From the NCBI RefSeq assembly GCF_004104015.1, contig NZ_RYFV01000008.1:1-64000 (forward strand): 64,000 bases of DNA, in the 5' to 3' direction. How positions within the stretch are numbered: position 1 is the stretch's first letter; every line of letters begins with the position of its first letter. Shown here piece after piece: positions 24,228-33,342 of this stretch. The notes under the pieces are model-generated. The model was not told where the DNA came from. It ran no database searches and worked only from the letters and a program-made list of their open reading frames with translations. Source of the DNA: Actinomyces oricola (GTDB lineage: Bacteria; Actinomycetota; Actinomycetes; Actinomycetales; Actinomycetaceae). The position numbers and the translations under genes were made by a program.

Positions 24228-25139
24228 TCACCAGCGGCGGCCGTCCGTGACGGAATCCGTCCCGTCCGACTCATTGGCCTCCCTATTGCGCCGCTCCAGT
24301 TCCTCGCGCTTGGCGTCAGTCGGCGTTGGGCTCGGTGAGGGGGAGGTTGATGCGCTCGGTGATGGGCTCGCGGAGGGACTGGGCGATGGGCTCGCGGAGG
24401 GACTGGGCGACGGGCTGGTCGAGGGGGTGGGTGGCGTCGGGTCCGGATTCTGCTGGGCGGGAGGGACCTCGCAGGTGTCGGCGGCCTCGGTGGCCGCGGC
24501 GGTCTGCGCCTCGGCGCCGGCGGTGTCCCCGGCGTCCCGGGCCTTGGAGGCCAGGACCAGGTGGGTGGCGAAAAGGTTGGTGCGCACCATGCACTCCGGC
24601 GAGGAGGGGTCCTTGACCCGGTCTGTGCTGCCGTCGCCCCTGTCGACCGTCACCATGGAGGCCGGTGGGGCGGCGGCCAGGGCCGTCGTCAGGTCGGTCA
24701 GGGCGTCGTCAAGCCGGTCGGCCGCCAATTCGGCGGTGCCCAGGTTGAAGTACACCCGCCACTGCTCCAGCCACGGGTTGACCCGGGCCACCGTGCGGTA
24801 GCGGCTCACCGCGGTGGGGTAATCCTTGTGGACGAAGGCCTGGTTGCCGCCCATAGTCCACAGGCTCACAAAACCCAGCCACCCGGCCGCGGCCAACGCC
24901 AGTAGTGCCGGCAGGCCGCCAATGAGCAGGAGGCGGCGCCGGCGCGCCAGCCTCGCGGCACGCCAGCGGGGGTCTTCCTCGGCGCTCGGGGGGTCCGCCC
25001 TCCCCTCGCCGGCATCCGGTGAGTTGGAGGCCCGGGGGGTCTGCGGGCTCGCGGCGGTGCCGGTCGCCGGCGCCCCGCCGGCGACCGGCACCGGCGCCGC
25101 GGGGGTGTCCTTCTCTTCGCGTCCGCGGCTGTCCCTCAT
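24228..25139 (-). CDS. TPR-like membrane protein with Ser-Pro tail
   Basis: A 303-residue protein, last gene of the ten-gene cluster. The N-terminal ~65 residues are Pro/Ala-rich, followed by a membrane helix (RRRLLLIGGLPALLALAAAGWLGFV). A TPR-like segment follows (GNQAFVHKDYPTAVSRYRTVARVNPWLEQWRVYFNLGTAELAADRLDDALTDLTTALA). The C-terminus is a Ser-Pro repeat tail and a charged end. It is analogous in position and domain content to the TPR protein of Bat-type operons. ATG 25139 overlaps the upstream stop (ATGA). Confidence 0.82.
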   Translation of the reverse strand: MRDSRGREEKDTPAAPVPVAGGAPATGTAASPQTPRASNSPDAGEGRADPPSAEEDPRWRAARLARRRRLLLIGGLPALLALAAAGWLGFVSLWTMGGNQAFVHKDYPTAVSRYRTVARVNPWLEQWRVYFNLGTAELAADRLDDALTDLTTALAAAPPASMVTVDRGDGSTDRVKDPSSPECMVRTNLFATHLVLASKARDAGDTAGAEAQTAAATEAADTCEVPPAQQNPDPTPPTPSTSPSPSPSASPSPSPSASPSPSASTSPSPSPTPTDAKREELERRNREANESDGTDSVTDGRRW

Positions 25140-26182
25140 CGCATCCCCCTCAAGGCCGGGACCATCCGCCGCAGGGCGCGATCGGCGCGGATGAGCGCCA
25201 CCGCCTCCCAGGCGAGCAGGCCAACGGCGACCAGGCCCAGTGGCCACACCACGTATTGGCGGTCGCGCTTGCGCTCCCGCCCATCGGTCAGGGCGGCCTG
25301 GACGTCCACGCTGGTGAAATCGCTAGTGGGGGCGTCATCGGCCCCGGTGCGCTGGATGTAGGGCAGGCCCAGGGCCGCCGCCACATTGGTAAGTTCCTCG
25401 GTGTCGGGCACGGAGACGGCGGCCTCACCGGTGGCCGGGTCCTCAATGTAGTTGGCATTGGGGTCGGCGCTGCCGTCGAACTCGCGCATGGAGCCGCCCT
25501 CGGGGGTGCCGTAGCCCAGCACCGCCCCGCCGTCGACCAGCTCGGCGAGCATCTGCCAGCTCAGCCCCTGGGCGGCGACCTCCTGGGCCGCCTTGCCGTC
25601 ATCAGTGGCTTCGCCGTCGGAGAGGATGTAGACCAGCCGGACATCCTCGGGGTCCTCCTCAGCGGCGTTGGCCAGGGTCTGGGCCAGCAGGGGCAGGGCG
25701 CGCTCCAGGGAGGAGCCCGAGGAGCGCTGCGTGATCTCCTGGTGCAGGGAGCCGATCCAGGAGTCGACGGCGTCCACGTCGCTGGTCAGCGGCAGCTCGC
25801 GGGCGGCGGTGGAGTCCAGGGCCAGGATGGAGAAGCGGGCGTCGGGGAAGGCCTCGCGGACGGCCGCCAGGTCCGAGCGCACGCCGTCGAGTCGGGTTCC
25901 ACCGCCCCCGGCCCAGTCCTCGGCGCCCATGGAGCCGGTGCGGTCCACCACCAGGTAGATCTCCACATTGGAGACCTGGGTGGCCCAGGAGGCGTTGACA
26001 CTGGGCCCGGCCAGAATGAGCAGCACCGTCAGGCTCAGCGCCACCCGCCGCCACAGGCTCATCCTCGCGCCCGGATCGGAGCCGCGGCGCCACAGCCACT
26101 GGGCGCTGACCCACAGCAGGGCCCCCAGGACCAGGGCCAGGAGCACCAGCAGGGGCCAGGGGATCATGGGGTGCAGGCTCAT
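25136..26182 (-). CDS. VWA-domain membrane protein (BatB-like)
   Basis: A 348-residue protein: two N-terminal membrane helices, a von Willebrand A domain, and a C-terminal helix (YVVWPLGLVAVGLLAWEAVALI). The MIDAS metal site is DRTGSM (a DxTxS form), with LTSD and ILSDGE completing it. ATG 26182 overlaps the stop of the upstream VWA gene. It pairs with that gene in the manner of BatA/BatB. Confidence 0.85.
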   Translation of the reverse strand: MSLHPMIPWPLLVLLALVLGALLWVSAQWLWRRGSDPGARMSLWRRVALSLTVLLILAGPSVNASWATQVSNVEIYLVVDRTGSMGAEDWAGGGGTRLDGVRSDLAAVREAFPDARFSILALDSTAARELPLTSDVDAVDSWIGSLHQEITQRSSGSSLERALPLLAQTLANAAEEDPEDVRLVYILSDGEATDDGKAAQEVAAQGLSWQMLAELVDGGAVLGYGTPEGGSMREFDGSADPNANYIEDPATGEAAVSVPDTEELTNVAAALGLPYIQRTGADDAPTSDFTSVDVQAALTDGRERKRDRQYVVWPLGLVAVGLLAWEAVALIRADRALRRMVPALRGMR

Positions 26183-27231
26183 GCGCGCCTCCATGCGGTC
26201 AGTCCCAGCAGGGTCAGAACCCCTAGGGCCAGGGCAGTCACCCACCGCTGGGGGGTGTCGGTAATGCGTACCTCGGAGTCGGCGGTGAGTTCATTGGCCT
26301 GATCCTGCTCCAGCTCCTTGACGATTGAGCTGGTGGCGTCGACGTCAGTAATCTCATAGAAGCGGCCGTTGTGCGCAGTGGTCACCGACTCCAGTTCGGC
26401 GCGGGCCCCTTCCACGTCAATGCCCGACACCCAGGGGTCGGACTCGAGGTCGGCGGCGGCGAAGAGGGAGAAAAGCCGGATGTTCTGCTCGGCGAGCAGG
26501 TCGGCGGCTTCGGACAGGGAGTAGACCTGCGTGTGGCCTAGGTCCACGACCTGGTTGTCGGTGGCCAGGATAATGGAGCGGGAGCGCTCCTCCACGGGCT
26601 GGTCGAAGGCCAGGGTGCAGGAGGCCAGGCCATCGCCGGCCAGGGAGGAGCCGGAGACGCTGTCGGACAGCGCCCCGGGGAAGGTTTCGAAATAGCGGTC
26701 CAGGTCGGGGTTGCCGTAGTAGGGCGAGAAGTCGAGGACTTCGCTGAGTTCGTCGAACTGGTCCTGGAGGAGGTCGTAGTCGTCGGTGAGCGGCACCATG
26801 GTCTGGGCGGTGGAGTTCCAGACCACCAGCGCCACGCGCTCGCCGTCGAACTCCTTGATCAGTGTGCTGAAGGTATTGAGCACCTCGGCGTCCACGGTCA
26901 CCATGGAGGTGGACACATCCAGGCACAGGACGATATCGCGGCTGGCCAGGGCCTCGGAGTGGACCGAGCGGGCCACTGGGCGCCCCGCAATCCCGGCGGC
27001 GCCCACCAGGCAGACCATGATCATGACCCCCAGGAGCACATGCAGGCCGCGGCGCAGTGCCAGGCGGCGACGCACCAGGGGGGAGGCGAGCAGGGGGCCG
27101 GAGTTGGCGACTTTGCGCGCAACCCGATCCTCGCCGCGCCGGGCCCCACCGGGCAGGGCGCCGCCGAGTGCCAGCAATACGAGAATGAGGACCAGGACCA
27201 GGACCAGTCCTGTGAGCCAGGGCATCACCAT
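26179..27231 (-). CDS. VWA-domain membrane protein (BatA-like)
   Basis: A 350-residue protein with an N-terminal helix, a second helix (HVLLGVMIMVCLVGAAGIAG), a VWA domain and a C-terminal helix before a basic end (TAWRRA). The MIDAS motif DVSTSM is intact (DxSxS), with TDN further on. The domain has an insertion with two Cys-free acidic stretches. ATG 27231 overlaps the upstream stop by 7 bp; ATG 27225 would give a 1-bp TGATG overlap. Confidence 0.87.
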   Translation of the reverse strand: MVMPWLTGLVLVLVLILVLLALGGALPGGARRGEDRVARKVANSGPLLASPLVRRRLALRRGLHVLLGVMIMVCLVGAAGIAGRPVARSVHSEALASRDIVLCLDVSTSMVTVDAEVLNTFSTLIKEFDGERVALVVWNSTAQTMVPLTDDYDLLQDQFDELSEVLDFSPYYGNPDLDRYFETFPGALSDSVSGSSLAGDGLASCTLAFDQPVEERSRSIILATDNQVVDLGHTQVYSLSEAADLLAEQNIRLFSLFAAADLESDPWVSGIDVEGARAELESVTTAHNGRFYEITDVDATSSIVKELEQDQANELTADSEVRITDTPQRWVTALALGVLTLLGLTAWRRA

Positions 27232-27752
27232 TGGGTCACCACCTCCTGGGCGTGCTTAATGGCCGCCTCCGCTGCGGCGTCGGGCTCCCGGTCGAAGGAG
27301 GGCTGCTCCCAGATGGCCAACAGCTCACCGACTCGCCCCAGGGGGTTGGTGTCCAGGGGGCGGCCGTCGTGGCGCACCCGGCGCAGGCGCTCCTGGACCG
27401 AGCGCGGGCCGGAGGTCTGCGCCATGTCAAGGATCTCGGTGACAGTGGCCGACTCAATGTCCGCCCCGGAGCGGGCGGTGGCGAAACCACGCATAATCTC
27501 GGCCAGCTCCAGGTGCAGGCCGCGCAGGTCGGTCTCACCGGCATGGAAGCGGGCGGCGGCCTTCTTCACCCGCGCACCCCACTTGCGCCGGTCCCTGGGG
27601 GCCATGGGGATGTCGCCAACCTCTAAGGCGGTGTCCCGGCGGGTGACCAGGAAGGTCCGCAGCAGCCAGGTCAAGGCCGTCAGCAGGCACACGACGGCAA
27701 CCACCAGCATCCACACGGGCATGAGGACGGGGTCGACGTAGGAGATCGTCAT
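27225..27752 (-). CDS. membrane protein of MoxR/DUF58/VWA cluster
   Basis: A 175-residue protein with one N-terminal helix (MPVWMLVVAVVCLLTALTWLL) and a cytoplasmic, mostly helical, charged domain (GLHLELAEIMRGFATARSG). It sits between DUF58 and VWA genes, the position held in related clusters by a small DUF4381-like protein. I cannot confirm the family. GGAGG lies 10 nt before ATG 27752, and 7 bp separate it from the DUF58 stop. Confidence 0.8.
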   Translation of the reverse strand: MTISYVDPVLMPVWMLVVAVVCLLTALTWLLRTFLVTRRDTALEVGDIPMAPRDRRKWGARVKKAAARFHAGETDLRGLHLELAEIMRGFATARSGADIESATVTEILDMAQTSGPRSVQERLRRVRHDGRPLDTNPLGRVGELLAIWEQPSFDREPDAAAEAAIKHAQEVVTQW

Positions 27753-27759
27753 GGTCGTC

Positions 27760-28722
27760 TCACCTCCGGCCCCGGGACATGGCCAAGCGCTGGCGCCCCA
27801 GGATCTGGGCAATGGAGTCCACAAGGGTCTCCTCAGAGCCAATGGCGGTGTGCTCCAGGTGGCGGGCGTCGAGCAGGGCGGTGATGGCGGCGCGGCGAGC
27901 GGATTCGACCTGGGCGAGCCGGGCGGCCAGATCGGCGTCCTCGCGCAGGAAGGCGGGCAGTTCCCCATCAACCTCAACATCACGGGTGCGACCGGCGCCC
28001 GGGCGCAGCGGCAGATCATCAGCGATCTGGATGACAATGAGCTCGTGCTGGGCGGAGAGGCGACGCAACCAGTCGGTGGCGTCGGGTCCGGGGTGGGCGG
28101 TGTCGGTAATGAGGACCACGAGGCTGCGGCGCCGGTGCCAGGTGCTCACGCGCTCCAGGAGCACCGGCACGGCTGAGGGCGGGGCCTGCCCCGACTCGGC
28201 CCCCATTGCATCCAGGGCGTCGTACTGGCGGGCGAGTCGGGCCAGAAGGGTTTCGGCGTGCTCGGCGCCGGCGCGCGGAGGGCGGGTGACAATACGACCG
28301 GCGTCGGCCGCCACCAGGGCAATGGAGTCCCCCCGCATACGGGCCAGGTAGGCCATGATCTCAGCCACCGCCATGGCCAGGAAGCGCTTGTCCTCACCGC
28401 TGGGCGCCTGGGCCGCCATGGTGCGCCCGGTGTCCGCGGCCAGGACCAGCGGCAGATTGGATTCACGCTGGTAACGCTTAATGACGGGCAGGCCCAGGCG
28501 GGCCGAGGCCTTCCAGTCAATGTCGGAGACGTCGTCGCCGGGCCGATACTCGCTGAGGTCGTCGAAGTCCTGGCCGTGCCCGATGAACACGGATTTGTGG
28601 CGCCCATCGAGCATGCCGGTGGCCCGCCGCAGGGTCGGCAGGGCTATGCGTCCGCGCGCACGCGCCAGCCGCGAGCCGCGCGAGGACGGCACGTCGGGCA
28701 GGGGCGAGGCTGAGGCGGTCAT
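27760..28722 (-). CDS. DUF58 protein
   Basis: A 320-residue protein with the DUF58 signature GQDFDDLSEYRPGDDVSDIDWKASARLG and the VWA-like core LVLAADTGRTM. It lacks the N-terminal membrane helices of many DUF58 proteins, so it is probably cytosolic or membrane-associated. DUF58 genes regularly follow moxR. ATG 28722 is 10 bp after the moxR stop. Confidence 0.9.
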   Translation of the reverse strand: MTASASPLPDVPSSRGSRLARARGRIALPTLRRATGMLDGRHKSVFIGHGQDFDDLSEYRPGDDVSDIDWKASARLGLPVIKRYQRESNLPLVLAADTGRTMAAQAPSGEDKRFLAMAVAEIMAYLARMRGDSIALVAADAGRIVTRPPRAGAEHAETLLARLARQYDALDAMGAESGQAPPSAVPVLLERVSTWHRRRSLVVLITDTAHPGPDATDWLRRLSAQHELIVIQIADDLPLRPGAGRTRDVEVDGELPAFLREDADLAARLAQVESARRAAITALLDARHLEHTAIGSEETLVDSIAQILGRQRLAMSRGRR

Positions 28723-28732
28723 GGCGGTGGGT

Positions 28733-29902
28733 TCACGGGGTGGGGACGGCGGCGAAGATCGCGTCAATGATCGACTCCGGGGCGACGTCGTCGGCCAAGG
28801 CGTCATAGGTGAGCACCAGCCGGTGGCGCAAGATGGCGTGGCGCAGCAGGCCGACGTCGTCGGGGGTGACATAGGTGCGCCCGGCCTGCAGAGCAATGGC
28901 CTGGGAGACCTTCATGAGGGCAATACCGCCGCGCGGGGAGGCCCCCACCCGCACGTGCCGCTCAATGCCGGGAACCGGGCGCGGGCCGCCACCGCGGGAG
29001 GTGTTGACCAGGGCCACAATGTACTGCTTAATGACCGGATCGACGTAGACGCGTTCAACAGCGCCCTGAAGCCACTCCACGTCCCGGGTGCTAATGGGCT
29101 CGGTGGTGATCGGTTGATCGAAGGCCCCCTGGCTAATGCGGTCCAGGATGTCGGCCTCCTCGGCCGGACGCGGGTAGGTCAGGACCTCCTTCATGAGGAA
29201 GCGGTCCATTTGCGCCTCGGGCAAGACGTAGGTGCCCTCCTCCTCAATGGGGTTCTGGGTGGCCAGAACCATGAAGGGGTGGGGCAGGGCGTAGACGACG
29301 CCGCCAATGGAGGTCTGCCGCTCCTGCATGGCTTCCAGCATTGCGGATTGAGTCTTGGCGCTGGAGCGGTTGATCTCATCGAGCAGGACAATATTGGCGT
29401 GGACCGGCCCCAGCTGGGTGGTCATCTCCCCGGTCTGGTAGTTCAGGACCTGGGTGCCCACAATGTCGTTGGGCATGAGGTCAGGGGTGCACTGGATGCG
29501 GTGGAAGGAGCCGGAGACGGCTGCCGCCAGGGTCTGGGCGGCGGTGGTCTTGGCCAGGCCGGGCACGGATTCCAGCAGGACGTGCCCGCTGGCAATGAGG
29601 GCTGAGACCATGGCGATGCGCAGGCGCTCCTGGCCCACGACCCGTTCAGAGAAGATGCGCCTGACCCGTTTGAGCAGGTCGCCAGCGCGCGCCACGTCCT
29701 CCTCCGGGGAGGCGGTGGACCGGGAGGTGCGCTCCGCCTCGCGGCGCAGCTCGCTGCGCGCGGGCAGGGGGCCGGTGTCGGGGTAGGACGAGCCCCGTGG
29801 CGGCGATGCCGGCGGCGCCACCGAGGGGGGCAGCTCACTGAGCACGGGGGGCGCCGTGCTCGGGCTCGAGGTGCCGTAGTGCTGCTCAGGCTGGGTGCTC
29901 AT
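28733..29902 (-). CDS. MoxR-family AAA+ ATPase
   Basis: A 389-residue AAA+ chaperone-type ATPase. Walker A is ESVPGLAKTTAAQTLA, Walker B IVLLDEINR, sensor 1 VLATQNPIEEEGTY, arginine-finger region QMDRFLMK. The first ~70 residues are a disordered Pro/Ser-rich extension absent from most homologues. MoxR proteins are thought to insert cofactors or remodel VWA-protein complexes; here they would act on the two VWA proteins downstream. ATG 29902 has GAGGAGG 4-5 nt upstream. Confidence 0.95.
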   Translation of the reverse strand: MSTQPEQHYGTSSPSTAPPVLSELPPSVAPPASPPRGSSYPDTGPLPARSELRREAERTSRSTASPEEDVARAGDLLKRVRRIFSERVVGQERLRIAMVSALIASGHVLLESVPGLAKTTAAQTLAAAVSGSFHRIQCTPDLMPNDIVGTQVLNYQTGEMTTQLGPVHANIVLLDEINRSSAKTQSAMLEAMQERQTSIGGVVYALPHPFMVLATQNPIEEEGTYVLPEAQMDRFLMKEVLTYPRPAEEADILDRISQGAFDQPITTEPISTRDVEWLQGAVERVYVDPVIKQYIVALVNTSRGGGPRPVPGIERHVRVGASPRGGIALMKVSQAIALQAGRTYVTPDDVGLLRHAILRHRLVLTYDALADDVAPESIIDAIFAAVPTP

Positions 29903-30018
29903 CGTCCTCCTCGTATGGGCCGGGCCGGGTCAACCGGCGCCAACCGCAGGCTATTACGTCGGCCGGCCCACCCCCAGCCCATGACCATGGGGATAAGTGC
30001 CCCTTGGTCAGGAGCCGG

Positions 30019-31401
30019 TCAGGAGCCGAGCGACACGTTGGTACCCGACAGCGTCAGCGCAAGCCCCTTCTGAGTCACCTTCACGGCGGTGATTTTCAAA
30101 CCGGCGGGCAGGAGCTCGGGGCCGATCTCCACTGACTCATTGCCGGTCAGCCCGGTGAGGGCGCCGACGGCGAAGTCGGGGATATCGACGCTCAAACCAG
30201 AGCCTGCCACCGTGATCGAGGACACGGACAACAGGAGCCCGCCCTCGGCCGTCACCGAGGGGGTAATGCCGACTTGCAGTTCGACGCCGAAGGAGGACTC
30301 GGCCAGGATGGTGCCGGGATCGGTGTCGGTGCTCAGAGTATCGGGCTTCAGCGTCAGAGGTGGCAGGTTGGTGGAGATGCCCGCGGCCAGGGAGGTGGCA
30401 TCATCCCAGCTAATGGTCCCAGTGCCGGAGAACTCCTGGGCGGTGTAGGGCGCCTTCAAGCTCAAGTCGGTGACGTGGACGCTGAACTCTGAGAGCGTGA
30501 TCGACGAACCGCCGGTGGCTGGGGCGCTCCCGCCCCCGGATTCCAGAGTCAGCGAGTCGGCGTCAATGCTCAGGGTCTCCAGGGTGCCGCGCAGGATCTG
30601 GGGAGTGATCAGCCCCTCGGTGGTGATCTGGGCGTCCTGGGAGAGCCCGGGCAGGCCCTGGCGAATGGTGGCGGACACCTGGGAGCGCAGATACATCTCC
30701 AGGCCCCACCCGGCCCCGGCGAGCGCCAGGATGAGGACCAGGACCACGGCCAGCGCAATCCTCCCGCGCCGCCGGCGGCGCCTGGGCGCGACCTTCAAGC
30801 GCTTCTTGGACGCGGCGCCCCGGCCGCTCCCCTCGTCAGCCTCGTCCTCGTCAGCCTCCTCGTCGAAGTAAGCCCCTTCATCCTCCTCTTCGTCCCTCTC
30901 GGCACTCGCAGGGCTCACAGGGGAGGACTCGCCCGCAGCGGCGAAGTCCACGGCGGCGGCGTCCAGCCAGGCGGTCTCCATGAGGGCGGACGACTGGGCG
31001 GCGGTGGGCTCATCTGGAGCCTTGAGCGGGGGTGCGGGCACTGTCAGCTGCTCCATGGCGGCCGCGAAGGCCGACCCCCCGGCCGGGGCCAAGGGCCCGC
31101 CCCCGGTGGGGTCTTCCGGCACGGCCCCAGCGGGGTCGCCGGGCCGGGCCCAAGTGGGGTCTCCCGGCCCGCCCCCGGCGGGGTCTTCCGGCACGGCCCC
31201 GGCGGGGTCACCGGGGCGGGCCCAAGTGGAGTCTTCCGGCACGCCCCCGGTGGGAACCGCGGCAAGATCCTGGGCCGGATCCCCGGCCGACTCCTGCTCA
31301 GGACTGTGGGCCGGGGCCTGGAGCGGCGCAGGCACCGGCTCGGTCCGGGCCCGGTTCAGGTGCTGGCTCTCCTCAGGCTCGCGCGGCGTCGTCGAACTCA
31401 C
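30019..31401 (-). CDS. DUF2993 (LmeA-like) membrane-anchored protein
   Basis: A 460-residue protein. The N-terminal ~110 residues are Pro/Gly-rich, with a repeated ...TWARPGDPAGAVPEDP... unit. An acidic block (EEEDEGAYFDEEADEDEADE), a basic block and a membrane helix (RIALAVVLVLILALAGAGWGLEMYLRSQ) follow. The outer domain matches DUF2993: IRQGLPGLSQDAQITTEGL, ILRGTLETLSIDADSL and VDIPDFAVGAL. Mycobacterial LmeA of this family is a cell-envelope protein involved in mannan elongation. GTG 31401 has GAGGAG 8 nt upstream, supplied by a short tandem duplication. Confidence 0.85.
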   Translation of the reverse strand: MSSTTPREPEESQHLNRARTEPVPAPLQAPAHSPEQESAGDPAQDLAAVPTGGVPEDSTWARPGDPAGAVPEDPAGGGPGDPTWARPGDPAGAVPEDPTGGGPLAPAGGSAFAAAMEQLTVPAPPLKAPDEPTAAQSSALMETAWLDAAAVDFAAAGESSPVSPASAERDEEEDEGAYFDEEADEDEADEGSGRGAASKKRLKVAPRRRRRRGRIALAVVLVLILALAGAGWGLEMYLRSQVSATIRQGLPGLSQDAQITTEGLITPQILRGTLETLSIDADSLTLESGGGSAPATGGSSITLSEFSVHVTDLSLKAPYTAQEFSGTGTISWDDATSLAAGISTNLPPLTLKPDTLSTDTDPGTILAESSFGVELQVGITPSVTAEGGLLLSVSSITVAGSGLSVDIPDFAVGALTGLTGNESVEIGPELLPAGLKITAVKVTQKGLALTLSGTNVSLGS

Positions 31402-31403
31402 GA

Positions 31404-31431
31404 CTACTTCTCCTCAACTACTTCTCCTCAC
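31404..31431 (-). repeat. 14-bp tandem duplication carrying stop codon and ribosome site
   Basis: CTACTTCTCCTCAA (31404-31417) is followed by CTACTTCTCCTCAC (31418-31431). On the minus strand each copy reads GAGGAGAAGTAG. The first copy met supplies the FHA stop codon (TAG at 31418-31420). The second supplies GAGGAG 8 nt before the DUF2993 GTG start. So the duplication separated the stop of one gene from the ribosome site of the next. Confidence 0.85.
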
Positions 31432-32224
31432 CGCGTCGCGCCGGCGTCGTCCCCGCCGAGGCGGCCGCGGCCTGATTGGCGGCGAACTCCTCATCAAGCA
31501 TGGGCAGGTCCTCAGCGGTGACCATGAGGGTGGACACGGCGTGCTCCACCAAGGCGGTGCGCCGGTTCGAGGCGGCCCCCGCCGCGCGCCCGCCGCGCAG
31601 TCCCCGCACCCCCACCCGGTCGAGCTTCTCGCAGACGTTGTCCAGTTTGCGGTTGAACTTCGTCAACGGCCAGCCCAGGCGCGCTGCTGCTGCGGCGGAG
31701 GAGGGGATCTCGGCGGCGCCCGTCCCGGCGCGCCGCAGCACCGGCTCGGCCAGCGCCAGCACGAGCAGCAGCTGGGTGCGAGTCATGGGGGTCACCCCAA
31801 TGGTGGTCTGCCCGCTGGACTGCTGGGTGCCGGTGATCCCTGCGAAGTGGTCCTCACCGCTGGTAATGAGGTTGATCTCATAGGTGGTGGGGCCCGCGGA
31901 GAACGTCAGGATGACGCGCGGGAAGACCAGGGGTATGCGGGCCCCCGGCGCCAACCGGGACTGGACCAGGCCGTCGCCGTCGGTGAGTGTCGCCGACAGG
32001 CGGCTTCCCTCGTTGGACACCCACCACAGCCCATTGTCACGTGAGAGCGCCAGGAACCGCCGGTGCAGGTAGGGATTGTCGTCAATATCGAGGTCGCCGC
32101 CGCGCCCAATGACGAAGCTCTTATCGGGGGGGATGCGGTGAACCTCGCCGGAGAAGTCGAGGACGAGCTCGTCGGGGCTCTCCGGGTCAACCGATGGCAG
32201 GTCGGTCCACGTCAGGTCGCTCAA
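31418..32224 (-). CDS. FHA-like domain protein with C-terminal helical domain
   Basis: A 268-residue cytosolic protein. The N-terminal part looks like an FHA domain: DKSFVIGRGGDLDIDDNPYLHRRFLALSRDNGLWWVSNEGS, with the G-R and H-R positions of phosphothreonine readers, though the usual S-x-x-H is altered to L-H-R-R. The C-terminal half has a winged-helix-like basic segment (LGWPLTKFNRKLDNVCEKLDRVGVRGLRG). TTG 32224 is preferred for its AAGGAG 7 nt upstream. ATG 32284, overlapping the upstream stop as ATGA, is an alternative adding 20 residues. Confidence 0.75.
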   Translation of the reverse strand: MSDLTWTDLPSVDPESPDELVLDFSGEVHRIPPDKSFVIGRGGDLDIDDNPYLHRRFLALSRDNGLWWVSNEGSRLSATLTDGDGLVQSRLAPGARIPLVFPRVILTFSAGPTTYEINLITSGEDHFAGITGTQQSSGQTTIGVTPMTRTQLLLVLALAEPVLRRAGTGAAEIPSSAAAAARLGWPLTKFNRKLDNVCEKLDRVGVRGLRGGRAAGAASNRRTALVEHAVSTLMVTAEDLPMLDEEFAANQAAAASAGTTPARRGEEK

Positions 32225-32280
32225 GGGTGGTCTCCTTCCCAGGCATGGGCCTTGACGGCGCGGATGTATGGGCTTGGGCC

Positions 32281-33342
32281 TCATAGTGGGGCCTCGATCC
32301 TCACAGTGACACCGTCGCCCAGGTCCAGAAAGTCTCCCACGAGCAGCGGTGTCGGCAGAGCCGAAGCGAGGAGCACTGGCGCGTTGCCCGGTCGCACCAA
32401 GACCGTCCCATTGTTCGATCCCAGATCCCGTGCTAACAGGTTCCAGCCCTTGGTGGTCACCACCAGGTGGGAGCGGGAGACCAGGTGCGTGGGGCTGGGC
32501 ACGGGCACCAGGGCCTGGGTTCCGGGCTCGCTGCCGGGCATCTGTTGGGGGGCCCGCCCAATGACGACGTCGCCGCGCACCGCCACCGCCTCCCCTGTGG
32601 ACAGGGCCAGCGTGGCCAGCATAGGGCAGGGAACCTTGCGGATCTCGCCGGTCAGGGGCGCTCGGCAGCTCTGGCAGGCGGTGGCGCCGGGCGGGTTGGC
32701 GTGCCCGGCGGTGCACAAGACGGCCGCCACGAGGGGGCCGGTGTCAATAGGGGTGAAGGGCGCCGTGGCCCCCTCGGGCGGGGTAACGGATCCGGGTGAG
32801 CCGGCGGTGACGGACTGGGCCTGGGTGGCGGGCATGACCTGGGTCGGATGGGCGCCACTATCCATGCTCGTAGCACTCGATGCGTCCGAGGAGTGAGACG
32901 ACGGCGGTGAGGCGACCTTGCCGCTGTCCGGCCCGCCGTTCCCGTCGGCCGACCGGACCGCCTTACGGCGCCGTCGCCCTGAGCCGGGCCTGGGCTGGGG
33001 GTGGGGGCGCGGGGCGGGCGGGCCGGGAGGGTCGGGGAGTTCGACGACAGACGCATTGGCCTGGGCCTCGTCCTCCTCGCCCCAGGTCAGAGTGGCCCCG
33101 GCGGGGGTCCCAAGCACCTGCGCAATGAGGTCGCCGCTGAGAAGCTCGGTGACGCGCGCGCCGTCCTGGGCGGCCTGGAGGGGGGAAGCGGTCTGGGGCA
33201 GCGGTCCCCCCAGGGCGTCGAGCACCTGCTGAGCCGTGTGCGGAGGCGCCAGGGCACTGAGCTCGGCGGTGCCGTAGAGTCCCACCACCCGAATGACGCC
33301 GTCGTCACCCTCCGTCGGTGTCGCGCCGCTGGAGCCCGTCAC
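32281..33342 (-). CDS. FHA-domain protein with Cys motif
   Basis: A 353-residue cytosolic protein: acidic N-terminal domain (~100 residues), disordered Pro/Ser-rich linker, a zinc-ribbon-like half-site LCTAGHANPPGATACQSCRAPL, then a canonical FHA domain at the C-terminus (GDVVIGRAP, SRSHLVV, ARDLGSNNGTVL). FHA domains bind phosphothreonine. No Ser/Thr kinase gene lies in the window, so the partner kinase must be elsewhere. GTG 33342 overlaps the phosphatase stop (GTGA). Confidence 0.88.
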   Translation of the reverse strand: MTGSSGATPTEGDDGVIRVVGLYGTAELSALAPPHTAQQVLDALGGPLPQTASPLQAAQDGARVTELLSGDLIAQVLGTPAGATLTWGEEDEAQANASVVELPDPPGPPAPRPHPQPRPGSGRRRRKAVRSADGNGGPDSGKVASPPSSHSSDASSATSMDSGAHPTQVMPATQAQSVTAGSPGSVTPPEGATAPFTPIDTGPLVAAVLCTAGHANPPGATACQSCRAPLTGEIRKVPCPMLATLALSTGEAVAVRGDVVIGRAPQQMPGSEPGTQALVPVPSPTHLVSRSHLVVTTKGWNLLARDLGSNNGTVLVRPGNAPVLLASALPTPLLVGDFLDLGDGVTVRIEAPL